Positions 22,735 through 34,098 of a DNA stretch of 64,000 nucleotides are shown here, in pieces. The DNA lies in the NCBI GenBank assembly GCA_031308135.1, contig JAHLJT010009436.1, positions 215,301,420-215,365,419 of the forward strand, in the 5' to 3' direction. The notes beneath the pieces were generated by a model that worked only from the letters and a program-made list of their open reading frames with translations, did not search any database and was not told the origin of the DNA. Source of the stretch: Acheta domesticus (lineage: Eukaryota > Arthropoda > Insecta > Orthoptera > Gryllidae). The stretch's first letter is position 1. Each line of letters opens with the position of its first letter. The translations under genes and the position numbers were made by a program.

Positions 22735-23200
22735 ACAGCCCGGGCTTACAGCCCGCGGCGCCAAGATCTTTGTCAGCTTGGTTTAAGACGCACTCCGAAG
22801 CCCACCCGAGTCAGGCGGCGTGACACGCAGGCGTGTCGCGAGGGGGGCGGGTCATCCGCGAGCACGACCCGCCCGTCCCGCTCCGGCGCTCGCCGGCGTC
22901 TCCGGCGTGTTCCTCCACCCCCGACACTCTCACGTTTTCCCCGCAACACCCAAGGCGGCGAACATCGCCCGGGCGCGCCCGCCCGGGCGCGCCCGCCCGG
23001 GGGCTCTGATCCCTGACCCCGGCCGGGGCCCCGACCCCGCGGGTGTGGCCGACACCTCCGCCGGATAACTCACGGGCGCGCAGATAACTCACGCCGACGC
23101 GTGGGACCCCGCCGCGCCGCGCCGCGCCGCGCCGCGCCGCGCCGGCCGGGCTGACTGGCTGATTGGCTGGCTGGCTGGCTGGCGCCGTGGGAGCCATCCC
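22735..23200. other. CpG island with palindromic and pentamer repeats
   Basis: Very CpG-dense. It contains 2.5 units of the 14-bp self-complementary GCCCGGGCGCGCCC (22967-23004), seven units of GCCGC (23111-23145) and a GGCT run (about 23150-23183). Frames of 115-128 codons on both strands are composition-driven. Confidence 0.65.
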
Positions 23201-23209
23201 AGAGGTCGG

Positions 23210-24690
23210 GATAGAAGGGCTTTGTGAGCAGTAATGTGGTCAGCATTGCACCTGTGACTCTGTCTAGTCCGACAATTTCAATGATAGGAAAATTCCAATA
23301 ATACTAGGTTGAAGAACCATGAATGAGAGAGAGGAAAGACAGAAACAACGAATGACAATATGACAAGTAACCGAAGAGAACAACAGTGATACAGAAAAGG
23401 AAATATCACAGAAGGAAATGAAAGTATAATAAGAAAAACAAAATGTACGCAGAAAATACTATTACGTTATAATGAACGATACATTATAATGAAATGGGAA
23501 AGAACAAAGAAGGAAAGTAAAAACGAAGAGAACAGAAAAACAGGGAATAGAAGGGATTGTGAAAGTACAATAATAAACGAGAAGAGATAACACAAGAAAA
23601 GGGAGAGAAATATAAGGAGAGTTCAAGAAGCAAATGGACTGCAAAGAATTAAACAGAGAAGTCGACAGAAGAAAGAAGCGAAGAACACAAGGCCCGCAAC
23701 AGACTACGCCGAGGAATGTGTTTCCAGAAATGTGCGACGAGAAATCTGGAAAATCGAAACAAGGGACTCTTATGGAACCCCACACACCTGAAAGAGTTTC
23801 CTCGTTCGCCTCTGCGGAGGCGAAAGAGTTCCTCGCTCGAGTCGGTCGGCGAGCGAGTTTCCTCGGACACATTTCTACTCCTTCACTTGTTATAAGACAT
23901 TTGGGCGTTCGCTGCCGCAGGAAAACACCAAACAGTACATAGAACTGAGTAAGGTTATAACGTTTGGCAGTAAATGATGCGATAAACTACCAGTTTTTTA
24001 ATTGTTTTCTTGAATTTTCTCTTAAAACGGAAATGAACAAGTAAAAACTTGTATGGAAGATATTCTTATTTGTGTGAAATCCGCTCATAATGAGTAATAT
24101 AAAAATAAAAATTTGAAGCAAGAAACTTGAAAGGGTATTTTGAAAGAATTAAATTAATTTATTACTTTTCTTCATTGGTATTTATGAATGAATTTATTAA
24201 TTGTGAATTTATTATGAATTATTTTATCATTATCTATTCATTATTCAACCAACAAATATAGTAAACCAGAGCGTGGTAGAGATTACGGAGTTCAAGAAAA
24301 TTTGCTGATGTACAACTTCTCCCTTATACGTCACTTAACTTCTTGTTTTTTACATTAAATAATGATTTGTATGCAATGTAGTAGTGTGTTTCTCTTTAGG
24401 TAATTGGAACTCGTTAAACAAATGGTTTACGATTATTGTAACAAAACAAGGATATCACGAGTAAAAATTACATAAGAGCATTTAATAAAGCAAGAAATGG
24501 GACTCTCACATGATCTCATAGCTAAAACTGTTGCCATCACTCTCGGCTTGTGGCACATAAAGGCATTTCGAGACATCGAATAACCTCTTTGTAGTGTGTG
24601 GACGCAGCCTCGCCGGCTTATTTCCACATTTCCACACCAAAGAGGTAGAAGAGGAGGAAATATCAGGTTTCAAAATGAATTACAAACCAG
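23210..24690. other. Purine-rich then AT-rich sequence
   Basis: 23290-23640 is strongly A/G-biased on the plus strand. 23740-23870 is of mixed composition and contains an imperfect inverted GAGTTTCCTCG/CGAGGAA-type arrangement. The rest is AT-rich. No gene recognised. Confidence 0.45.
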
Positions 24691-24699
24691 GTAAATGAC

Positions 24700-25130
24700 A
24701 GAGAAACAGTGCGGTCAGCAGAGGTCGCGGAGTGGGCCAACCCAAGCACGCAGCAGCGGCGACCTGGGTACGGCTGGGAGAGAGCAGCATAGCGCGGCGG
24801 AAACGTGCAGCATAGCACGGCGGAGACGTTCAACAGGGCAGGAGGGGCAGGCGACGAGTATCTGTAGCCCCAAGGCCGCGGCTGTCGGTAGGAGCTCGCC
24901 GTCCGCCCGCCTACGCACCAATTGGGCGGTCTCTATCTGATGGAGCGGCGAGACCACCGCGCCCGCAGCCGCCGCCGCCGCCGCCGCCGCCCCCGCCCTC
25001 GCCCCCGTCCCCGCCCCCGTTGCCGCTCAGGCTTTTCTTGTCGGATCTCGTTGGCCGCGCGATCACTTCTCGCCGATTCCAGCGCGCACGAGCGCCCTCG
25101 TGGATTTTCGCGTCTTAACACCTCTCCTTT
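24700..25130. other. CpG island with (GCC)n
   Basis: Contains a 22-bp tandem pair (CAGCATAGC-CGGCGGA-ACG, about 24786-24829) and a CCG-rich tract (24965-25025). No supported gene. Confidence 0.5.
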
Positions 25131-25139
25131 GCCTGATGA

Positions 25140-25498
25140 GCGCGAGTCGATAATGGATTAACACGCATGCAACGACGCGCAGGTAATTGATAGGGACGCG
25201 TTAGCACGAAAACACGGCAAACATAAGCCTGAATTTTATCACACAATCGCATTCCTTCCAGATATACTTTTTTTTTCCTTCCTACAGTAACAATACATGC
25301 AGATAAGCATGGAGAAGAAATGTTTCGTCTGTCACTAGCACTCACAGATGTTATATTTAACGTCTAGACCCACAACGATCCTCGTGAACTATCTCTTACG
25401 TCTTATTCGAAATTCTCACTTGAAACGCTTCTCCATGCAGTGTCGCAATTGATGACACGATTTCAGAAACAAACACACTCGCTTTTAATAAATAACAG
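25140..25498. other. AT-rich sequence, nothing recognised
   Basis: No gene or repeat seen apart from a short poly-T run near 25270. Confidence 0.5.
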
Positions 25499-25499
25499 G

Positions 25500-25731
25500 C
25501 GATGATTCCAATCATAAGTCAAAAATTATATTTCGACAACAGACGTTTCGATCTCTTTTACAAGTTTCTCTTCAGTATATGAAACTATATTGTTAAAAGG
25601 TCTTTTAAAAACTCTATTGTTACAATTATAACAATATAATTTGTAATGTCGTTTCGGATACTGAAGACGATCTCGCAAGAGAAATAAACTGTCGTTGAAA
25701 TATAATTTTTGGCTTGTGACTGGAATCATCG
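25500..25731. mobile_element. 232-bp inverted-repeat element (MITE-like)
   Basis: The outer ends are 43-bp inverted repeats with about five mismatches, starting CGATGATTCCA and including AAAAATTATATTTC. Complementarity continues inward (CTTCAGTAT-GAAAC and CTATTGTTA/ATTGTTA), so nearly the whole element folds on itself. No open frame. Both arms carry CTGAAGA followed by GAAA-type sequence. A target duplication was not identified, so the transposon superfamily is unknown. Confidence 0.8.
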
Positions 25732-25969
25732 TTTGTTATTTTATTTATCCAATTTATCCAGTGAACTTGGATTTTTTTATACACTTACTGTTATTCACAA
25801 TCAATTATGATGAGTGCATAGGGACTGAGAGGAAGTTTACCCAACTGTCACGAAGTGACATTAATAGAACCGGTAACGTAACTTGATTTTTAACGCCAGC
25901 TCGTTTTTTCGACAAATAGGCGCCGTTGAAACGTGCCGTGTGTTTTACTTTTATAGCTGAGGCTTGTCG

Positions 25970-26350
25970 CGTCCATCCAGTTCGCGCCCATCGCGCCACA
26001 AAGCAGCGCTCGTAATTCAAACGCCGTCGCCTCCACCGCCGCCGCCTCCACCGCCGCCGCCGCCTCCACCGCCGCCGCCGCCTCCACCGCCGCCGCCGCC
26101 TCCACGCCGCCGCCGCCGCCTCCACGCCGCCGCCTCCACCGCCGCCTCCTCCACCGCCGCCTCCGCGTTACATCCTCCGTGGCGAGAGGACAAAAATAAA
26201 CGCTTGAGAGCCGTAAAAAGGCGTGACTGGCGCCCGCCGTTCAGCCCGCTACGAAGCCTCGTCTTCGCCTCACGTTAATGGAAAGCTTTGTAGCGGGGGC
26301 CGGCGCGGCGCGGCGGTCCGGGACGCGGCATGTCGCGCACCCTGGAGCTT
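25970..26350 (+). repeat. CpG island with CCGCCGCCTCCA minisatellite
   Basis: 26028-26165 consists of CCG triplets interrupted by CCTCCA every 12-18 bp. Frames read poly-Pro on the plus strand and Arg-Trp or Ala-Val-Glu repeats on the minus strand, in several phases at once, so coding is unlikely. Confidence 0.75.
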
Positions 26351-26359
26351 CACGCCGGA

Positions 26360-27265
26360 GACAATAAACGGGATAGAAAGTTCCCAGTGGTTGAATGTTA
26401 TGTGGGAACTGTCCCACAGGGCGGTTGTAGACGGACGAACCTTGGAGAAGGAAGGACAGGTTGCGATCGTCCTTTAATCAATCAAGGACATTTACGTTTA
26501 CCTGCGACTTTTCCTGCCCGTTTCTGGACGGTTGGGCGTTCCACGAGTGATTTCAAGACTCACGTGACGATTTACCCCGACTGTCCTTGATATTGCTTCA
26601 TGTTTCAACTGTTGTCCCTCCCGACTGGCATCTTTTTTCTTCTGAAGAGTATGTCTTCCGCATTGGTTTCAAAGTACGCCTACTGAATATTGCAGAGGTG
26701 TTACTTTTATAACTATTATTATTCATTCCTATTGTTCCCCAAAACAAAACTCACGAAAGTGGGGAGTACTAGGTTATTAAACAGACTACTATTTCCATAC
26801 TAAAGCAAATGGAGTATTAGTTTCGTTCAAAATCTACTTTCTTTTCATCTCTTACATTGTCCCTCTCCTAAGTGTACTTCATTCCTTCCTGATTTCTTTT
26901 TAAAATTGTCATTTATTTTGCCATGAAAAGAATTCACTGAAGTTTTCTCTTTCGCTCTTCTCTTCACCCTCTATTTATTTCCTTTTACCTTATTTATAAA
27001 TTACATAAAGCCTTGGTTCAAGTGTGATTAAATTCTTAATTGTTACTACCACTGAGCTCTGAAACAAATACCATCTGATTTTTTTCTCGGTTAAGTTTCT
27101 TTTAGACATCCTCGGACCTCTCTCCATCATCCTAATTATACTATCTCACAATCACAAGTAATCGACGCTAAATCATTTCTAATGCTGGAAGGGCTGGAAA
27201 CGAACAACCCACAAAACCCCCGAACCAAAAAACGCCCAAAGAAAATAAAAAATAAACATCCTCCT
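26360..27265. other. AT-rich sequence, nothing recognised
   Basis: From about 26640 plainly AT-rich. No domain-bearing frame. Confidence 0.5.
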
Positions 27266-27269
27266 GGCC

Positions 27270-27800
27270 TCTTCTTCGGACGGCCACGGGGCCAGCGGGT
27301 CATCTCTCGCCTGCCCCAACACAATGGCTCATCGCGGCTAACGAGGTGAGGCGGGCGTCGCGCCACCGCGTCCCTAGCCGCCTCTCGCCACACCGCCTGG
27401 CTCCGCTCAGCAGCACCGCCCCGCCCCACTCCCACTGCCTGCCACGCCCCACAGCTCTCCCACGCCATCCACCCCCGCCCACCCCTCATAATGCCTCGCG
27501 TCGGCCCACCCTCCTGTCCCCGCCCCCGCCACCCTTCCCGCCCGCCTCGTCCACGGCCACCACCCGTCCACCCCACCCCCGCCCGCTCGCGGCTCAGATC
27601 CCGCCACCCGCGCCGCCCCCTTCCCCTGCTCCCCTCCCCGGCCAGGCCATTGAGAGCCCGGCGTTCTGTCACGTCCCTAATAGTCCACGCAGTCTCTTTT
27701 TTTAGGCTGACCGAGAAGTCCCAACCGCGCTCCCCCTCCCCCGCGGCTTCTCCAAGAACGACAGGGAGCAACCTCTTAGGGGGAACCCTCTCTCCGAGGG
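27270..27800. other. C-rich GC island
   Basis: Pyrimidine-biased on the plus strand, with CCCGCC/CCACCC phrases. Frames on both strands (211 codons minus, 119 and 115 plus) are Pro/Ser/Arg- or Gly/Trp-rich. No supported gene. Confidence 0.5.
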
Positions 27801-28280
27801 ATCTTGCTTCTTTGGTTCGATGTGACAGAAAGTCATAGGTACCTTCCAGGGAAGGTAAATTTTGTAATGGAAGATGATCAGCGAATTCAGATAAGTCACT
27901 TGCTTTAGGTAATCGAACGTTAAGCTGTAGGGCACACCTACATTAACACCAGTCAGTCACGTGTGAACCCATGGCCCATTGAGGATACATAGCAATTTGA
28001 ATAGCAGTAATTCGAAACTCCGTTATACTTTCACTTAATTGGAATTACTAAACAATTCTAATAGATAATTAGAAAGAAACCATGGAACTATTAATTTTCA
28101 ATGAAATTTCAGTACATTATGCCCTACACGCTCGCATGGTGAACCAAAACTTATATTCTTCTCAGAACCAGAAGCTATCGAGAAAAAAATGAACGCTGAC
28201 AAAGTAATAATACAACATTACAACTCATAACATTAAAAAAACTGTTTCACGTTGGTGTAAATATACTACTATCCTAAAGC

Positions 28281-28522
28281 AAAGTGATTTATTGTCGGCC
28301 CCGTGGCCTAGATTGCTAAAACAGAAGTGCCGTAGTGATCTTTGACCGAGGGGTCGCGGGTTCGAGTCCCGCCTCGGGCATGGTTGTGTGTATTCGTCCT
28401 TTGACCCCCTACCATCACTATACCGTATTATCTTCATACCATAACGTTACATCCGATAGTGGTCGCTAATGACCAAGTAGTTGATGCGACCTTAACATAA
28501 AAAACAAAAAAAGTGATTTATT
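28281..28522 (+). mobile_element. tRNA-derived SINE with 13-bp target duplication
   Basis: The body (28294-28509, about 216 bp) has an A-box-like TGGCCTAGATTGCT and a strong B box, GGTTCGAGTCC, in a tRNA-like head followed by CCTCGGGCATGG. It ends in an A-rich tail after GATGCGACCTTAACATA. AAAGTGATTTATT flanks it perfectly at 28281-28293 and 28510-28522. Promoter boxes, A-rich tail and target duplication define an insertion made by a partner LINE. A second diverged copy at 48280-48480 confirms a dispersed family. Confidence 0.93.
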
Positions 28523-30020
28523 AAAGTATATTTAAGTACCACATCGAACATTGTCTTCGGGGCAAATCAAGAGAAATTGCGAACAAGATATTCAGTTAAA
28601 TTCCAAAATGCTTCGCATTTCAAGAAAATATATTAAAAATTTAACTAAGTAATTAGAATGAAGAATCGTGGGTTCAAGATAACAAGTTTATGTTATCCGC
28701 AACCGAAATAAATGTGTTCCATGCGAGATAATTCATTTCCCTTCTATTAACTCGACTTTGTTTCGCTGTCTTTTTCCAAAATTGTGTAAACTGTACACGA
28801 ACACAATTGTTTCATGATTACAAGAGCGAGTAACTACGTTAACAATGGTGTCTAGTTCGAAAGTTAAATGAAGGTAATGTGAGCCATCATAATGAATTCT
28901 CGTCTTCCTATACGGCAGATACACAATGCAGACGTACAGAGGTGATCTAATATACCCTGAAACACGATTTTCTCCCTTCTCGTGAATCATTATCGTACTA
29001 TAAACAAGTGGAGCTCCTTAATTACAAGCTTCATTTGCCACACTGAAAAAGGGGATAATGAACGTAAACACAATGTTACGTTCCACCCCGGTGCTCAGCT
29101 GCATAAATATTTCATTTTTAACTGTCAGAGGAAACAAATGTAAATGTAGAAATAATTGGGGTGCCTTCAGAAAAGTGTACAATTTAAAGTAAACGTAAAA
29201 ACGTACGAGTATATCCGGTATATCAATTTGAAGATTTTCATCTTTCCTCTAAGCGAGGTAGGAGGAATTATTGCATTACATGATAAACGAAATATTTCGT
29301 ATAAGTGTTTCGTTAACACTGTATTTAAAGAAAAGCCCATAGTTTGTCTATTTTTTTGGTTGTTTATATTCTGATTTGCAAGGTAAGTTATTTTTACGGT
29401 TAAAATGCCATAGACCTTTTGTTCGTGATATTTTGAACACATTACAATTTATTCTATATCTCTCTATGATTGTCACCTACGCACAGGAGTAATCATTTAA
29501 TTTCATGGGTGCACTTATTAGCTGAATGAGGATTTCGAAATAAGTACGTTCAAATCCTATTTAATATTTTACGAATTCAATAAAGCGTATTTTTTTAGAC
29601 AATCGGGATAATGAAGAGTTGAGAGCAAAATGTCGAGTTTCAAAATGAAACCGGTACTCATGACAATGACACTGTTGCTTTAGTTAAATTTACAATATTG
29701 TGTTATTATTTAATACAAGATTAATATTTTTCGTAAACTTTAAAGTTCTTCAGAGACAGTTCTTCAGTCAATCATGATCGTAATTTTCCATGCAATTTCG
29801 TTGTTTTTTTTGTTTTGTTTTTTTTTCCAGTTAACAAATTCTGTGGTGGCTTCTTACTGTGCTTCTGACCCCTAATATAATTTACATTTACTTATTTTTA
29901 CACATTATACACACACACGCACACGTACAGACTCTACAATTAACGGTTAATTTTGTAGTGTTTTGATATGAAATATAAATCAATAAATCGCAGCAAATCA
30001 CACTTTCCTTGTCAGAAGGA
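28523..30020. other. AT-rich sequence, nothing recognised
   Basis: About 1.5 kb of low-GC DNA. A pyrimidine tract ending TTTTTTTTTCCAG (29818-29830) looks like a 3' splice site but is not followed by a recognisable exon. Confidence 0.45.
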
Positions 30021-30024
30021 CTCC

Positions 30025-30570
30025 AGGTCACAAAGAACGCGCGTCTCTCGACAACGCGCCGGGCCGCCGCTTGTGCCAAGTTCGCTTTCGATGCGAAAAC
30101 CCTCGCAGCGGCGGTGGCAGACTACCCGGGCCATCGAGTTCCGCATCAAATTACCAGAGTTGTGTTTAGTTTCCAGAGCTTCGAGTGGGTCGAGCGGAGA
30201 GAGCGAAAGTGCTTCAAAAAGTTGCGGGGCGCTATTCGAACTAACAAAAGTTCCCACTAGCCAGGTGGAAAACAGTGCCGACACGCGGGTGGAAAGGGGG
30301 GGCGGAGGCCGTGGGGGTGGGGAGGGGGGTTGGGGGACCGGGACAGTGGCTAGCCGAGTGAAGCCAGAGTCGAGTCGACGCCATGCAATATGCTAATCAC
30401 GCTCAAATTAAAGAGCACAATGCCCGGTTCGAACGCGCGAGTAATTTCACTTGCTGATTAAATACTCCACTGTGGGGATTACAAACGGCCCCTGGAAATT
30501 TTAAATTCGATGCGAGTCCCGCCGCCGATGCCGCCGTCACCGCTATTACATAGGCACCAACACAGTGATC
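30025..30570. other. CpG-rich island
   Basis: GC-rich to about 30390 with a G-rich run (30294-30345), then a mixed block (30466-30560) containing GCCGCCGATGCCGCCGTCACCG. No gene supported. Confidence 0.45.
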
Positions 30571-30574
30571 GGGA

Positions 30575-31255
30575 ATCCGGCTTTATCCTCATTGGAGATT
30601 CTAGATCGCTACTTTTATTCAATTTAATGAGTTGGATATGAAGTTCTGCAATGTAAATGGGTTGGGATTTTTATCCTACGGAAGAGCAGAATAATAGTTT
30701 CGATTTAACAGGTAGAACAGTTACATTAACAACAGCCCGACAATGGGTTTTACCCGAAAATCAAGGAAGATTCACTCCTTGAAACAAAATCACAAAATAA
30801 ATAGTTCTATTTATTATTAATATTTTGCTCCAATTCAATGGTTGTGTGACGAAATAATCAGTTCTTCATAATTTCCCTGGTGGTACTTACCATTTACTGA
30901 TTCAAGCAATTAAAATTAATTCCAGTGGACTTCATACGTGGATCTTAACTTGTATATTCCAAAACAACACAAGTGTAACAAATAATTGAACACATAGTTC
31001 TGCCAGCTCTTTCTGAACGAGAATATATTCCATCATTCTAAGCCCGTCCACAGTTTTATTATTCAATATTAAGACTTATTCCATAATTTCAATATGAAAA
31101 ACGCATGCCTTTCCAAACGCATAGTTTTTAACTTTGACATTAAATAAAAATAAGTTGAATGATGCCTCATAAACCATGCTCCCAATCTGTGGTAGCTTCG
31201 AGAACATGGAGGACTCTCGCTTGCCATTTCGTCCTACGGCTCTCGATGTCTGATG
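30575..31255. other. AT-rich sequence, nothing recognised
   Basis: No gene seen. A minus-strand frame ending here (31076) is the tail of the minisatellite frame. Confidence 0.5.
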
Positions 31256-31261
31256 CCGACG

Positions 31262-32242
31262 GTGGCGAGCGGTGAGGCTAGCGGTGAGGCTAGCGGTGAG
31301 GCTAGCGGTGAGGCTAGCGGTGAGGCTAGCGGTGAGGCTAGCGGTGAGGCGAGCGGTGAGGCGAGCGGTGAGGCTAGCGGTGAGGCGAGCGGTGAGGCGA
31401 GCGGTGAGGCGAGCGGTGAGGCGAGCGGTGAGGCGAGCGGTGAGGCGAGCGGTGAGGCGAGCGGTGAGGCTAGCGGTGAGGCGAGCGGTGAGGCGAGCGG
31501 TGAGGCGAGCGGTGAGGCTAGCGGTGAGGCTAGCGGTGAGGCGAGCGGTGAGGCGAGCGGTGAGGCGAGCGGTGAGGCGAGCGGTGAGGCGAGCGGTGAG
31601 GCGAGCGGTGAGGCGAGCGGTGAGGCGAGCGGTGAGGCGAGCGGTGAGGCGAGCGGTGAGGCGAGCGGTGAGACTTGCACTGAGGCGTGTGGTGTGGCGT
31701 GTAGTGTGCCTTGCGGTGTGGTTTTGGGTGGCATTCGGTGTGGCAAACGGTGTGGTAAACGGTGTGGCGAGTGATGAGACGTGTAGTGAAGTGATTGGTG
31801 TGACAGCCGTTGTGGCGAGCAGCATGGCGGGCAGTGTTGCGAACGGCGTGTGAGTGGTAGGGGGACCCGCGTAGCGTAGCAAGGGATGTGATGAGCGGAG
31901 AGACGAGTGGTGTGGGGAGCGTCGTGGCAAACTGTGTGGCGGCAGGACTTCGAGCGGCGCACCGCTCGCGGCAAAACGCCGAGGCGAGCAATGAAGCGAG
32001 GAGTGTTGCAAGTGGAGTCGCTAGCGATATGACGGGCGGTGAGTCTATTGGTGTGGCGGGCGTTGCGGCGAAAGGTGTAGAGAGTAGCGATGTGGCGAGC
32101 GGTGAGACGCGTGGTATGGTGACTTGGGGAGAACGGTGTAGTGAGGGATGTGATGAGCGGTCAGACGTGTGGTGTAGGGAGCGTGGTGACAAACGGTGTG
32201 GCGGCAGTACTTCGAACAGAGCATCGCTCGTGGCGAACGGCG
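31262..32242 (+). repeat. 12-bp minisatellite, perfect core and decayed flank
   Basis: 31271-31666 holds 33 consecutive units GGTGAGGC(T/G)AGC; the T variant occupies units 1-6, 9, 17, 21 and 22. From 31667 to 32242 the same 12-bp rhythm continues as degenerate units such as GGTGTGGCGAGC and GGTGTGGCAAAC. Since 12 is a multiple of three, all six phases can stay open: GEAS repeats on the plus strand and SPLA or RLTA repeats on the minus strand (frames up to 311 codons). Coding is therefore doubtful. The array resumes at 34099 beyond the inserted transposon. Confidence 0.95.
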
Positions 32243-34098
32243 CACAGTGTGTAATTTTGACGATCTAGGAAGAAAAAATTAATAACTCTCTTTGAAATGA
32301 ATTTCTCGTAGTTTTTGGAGGTCTGTTGAATGAATAATGTCCAAAGAAACAAATCTGCTCGTAAAACTTAAATTTTTACAAAATAGTTTGTAAAATATTT
32401 AGGAAATTTGAATACTTTAATTAGCCTTCATGACAGCATACGTTTTTCAAACGCTGAATTTGTTTAACTCTATTGGACATAATATTTGAATTTTACAAAA
32501 CATACTATGCAAGAAAAATGAAATGAAAGTATACAAAACTAAAAAGCCGAAAATGAAAAAATGAAAACAAAAATTAAGCGAGAGGAATGTACAACAAATA
32601 TTTTCAAATTAGTTTGAAACACTACCCGCGTATTCTTCTGATGGTGATTCTTCTAAATATGCCGTCTCTTTTTTGCCTTATTCCTTCATTCTAATAACAC
32701 GAAAAGTTCATGTTTCACTTTTTTGGGTGCAGTTATAGTTTTGGTGCTTATGCTGGACTTGAATGGATCTGAGCTAATAAGCAGCCGGTGGAGCAAATTC
32801 ATATTTGCGTTTGCTCTTGACGTTTTTCTAGTTCTTTTTCGCCACTTTCGCTTTATTTTATTCTACTCTCACTAGCCATATTCGTATTTCTGAACGATAA
32901 GAAATGTGCAAAATGCATTCAAAATCTTTTTTTTTTGTTGGTATGTCTACATACTGGCGGGTTGAAATATTGATATCCATCATTAAAGCAAGTGACAATG
33001 ATGCAAGCTTTTGAAAAATGGATCTTCGAGCTTTGTTAATTGTAATTCTCCTATTGGAAGAATGTTCACGGAGCTCCTTACCTATAGCTGCCACATATCT
33101 TTTTGTCATACTTCCTTAGTTTGATTTCAATAGCTATGGATAACTTTTCTGAGCTAGTAGTGTCTGCAAAATGTTTCAATTGAATGGTTTTAGCTTTAAT
33201 CCCACAGTACCTGAAAGACTCATTAGGTCTTCTAGCTCTATTAATTTTTACATTTATTTGTGATGGACCTGGGACTGCCTCTAACATTTAATCAGGAAGG
33301 GTAAGAGTTCCTTGTAGCCAGGACGAATTATATTTCAAGAACGACTCTTTACATCTTACGGAGTTTTGCAATGCGGTTTCAACTTTTTCACAAATACATC
33401 TAACGTAAGACTTAATTTTGTCCAAAAATGCTTTGTGAGGTTCTATAATTCTTAATTCACGTAAGAAAACATTTAATGCAGCTACAAATCTCTTATCAAT
33501 TGAATTTGTTACTCATATATCAAATAACAACCTGCGGGTATCTTGAAGACTCTTTCTGTAAAATGTATATATAATTCAGATAAGCAGGTATAAGCAGCTA
33601 GTCTTTTCACGATTAAGAACCCAAAAGTACTAGTTTTAAAATGTATATGGCCCGAAAGGTGTATAATGGTGTATAATACACTAAAACTCTAATTGAATTT
33701 AGAGAACGTGTAATTCATTCAATTTAAATCGCTCACCTTTTCCATTAACTTTTTAGGTACATCAAAAATAAATATTTAAATTTTATCCACATAAAAATAA
33801 TCGTAAAAGCATGTAGATTACTAATAGTAAACCCACAATCACAGAATGAGACGAGTAGTGTATTCCTACCAAGAGAACTTAACGGACTGAAAAGGGTCAT
33901 TCGGAGCTGAGCGCTGGCGGAGCGGCGATGGACGTCTTTGGACATGCACCATGGGGTCCTTGTGACCTTCAAGAGAAAACTAACAACGTTTCCACATAGT
34001 TCAGACATTCTACTACACAGAAATATAACGATTTTGCTATTTTAATTCAGTCGAAAATTGAATTTTTTCCAGCTAGTTGGCCAAAATTACACACTGTG
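32243..34098 (-). mobile_element. Transib-like DNA transposon relic
   Basis: Terminal inverted repeats of about 38 bp with 32 identities; the first 17 (CACAGTGTGTAATTTTG) are perfect. The 5-bp CGGCG flanks both ends (32238-32242 and 34099-34103). Removing the element and one CGGCG restores the 12-bp rhythm of the surrounding minisatellite. A 5-bp GC-rich duplication and termini beginning CAC are hallmarks of the Transib superfamily, relatives of RAG1; here the first seven bases equal the vertebrate recombination-signal heptamer CACAGTG. At 1,856 bp it is shorter than typical autonomous copies (about 3 kb). Orientation follows the transposase remnant. Confidence 0.8.
32858..33650 (-). pseudogene. 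Broken Transib (RAG1-like) transposase fragment
   Basis: Minus-strand coding traces run in three phases: about 33650-33510 (weak), 33512-33078 with one in-frame TAA at 33288, and 33109-32858. The middle part has ARRPNESF followed by basic residues and SSEKLSIAIEIKLR; the last has ASLSLALMMDINISTRQY. From memory of the family, these fit the GRPxxSFExxSxRTKRR... and ...EALALxVxAxLSxxQY segments of the Transib N-terminal half, in the right order and spacing. The C-terminal half with the catalytic acidic residues is not detectable in the remaining 600 bp. At least two frameshifts and one stop make it inactive. Identification rests on motif recall, not a database search. Confidence 0.6.

Noticed and set aside
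25546..25700. Hammerhead ribozyme
   Set aside because: The CTGAAGA and GAAA pieces are present but stem II does not close in the canonical register; kept only as a low-ranked finding.
28294..28380. Functional tRNA gene
   Set aside because: A good B box exists, but the cloverleaf is disrupted and the unit has a SINE body, an A-rich tail and a target duplication.
29818..29830. 3' splice acceptor of a coding exon
   Set aside because: The pyrimidine tract and CAG are good, but the following sequence has no supported frame or donor.
31271..31666. CRISPR array
   Set aside because: Contiguous 12-bp units without spacers in a eukaryotic context; this is a minisatellite.
31076..32011. 311-codon minus frame with RLTA repeats (and GEAS and SPLA frames in other phases)
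   Set aside because: The 12-bp minisatellite keeps every phase open. No signal peptide, domain or unique conserved segment supports one frame over another.
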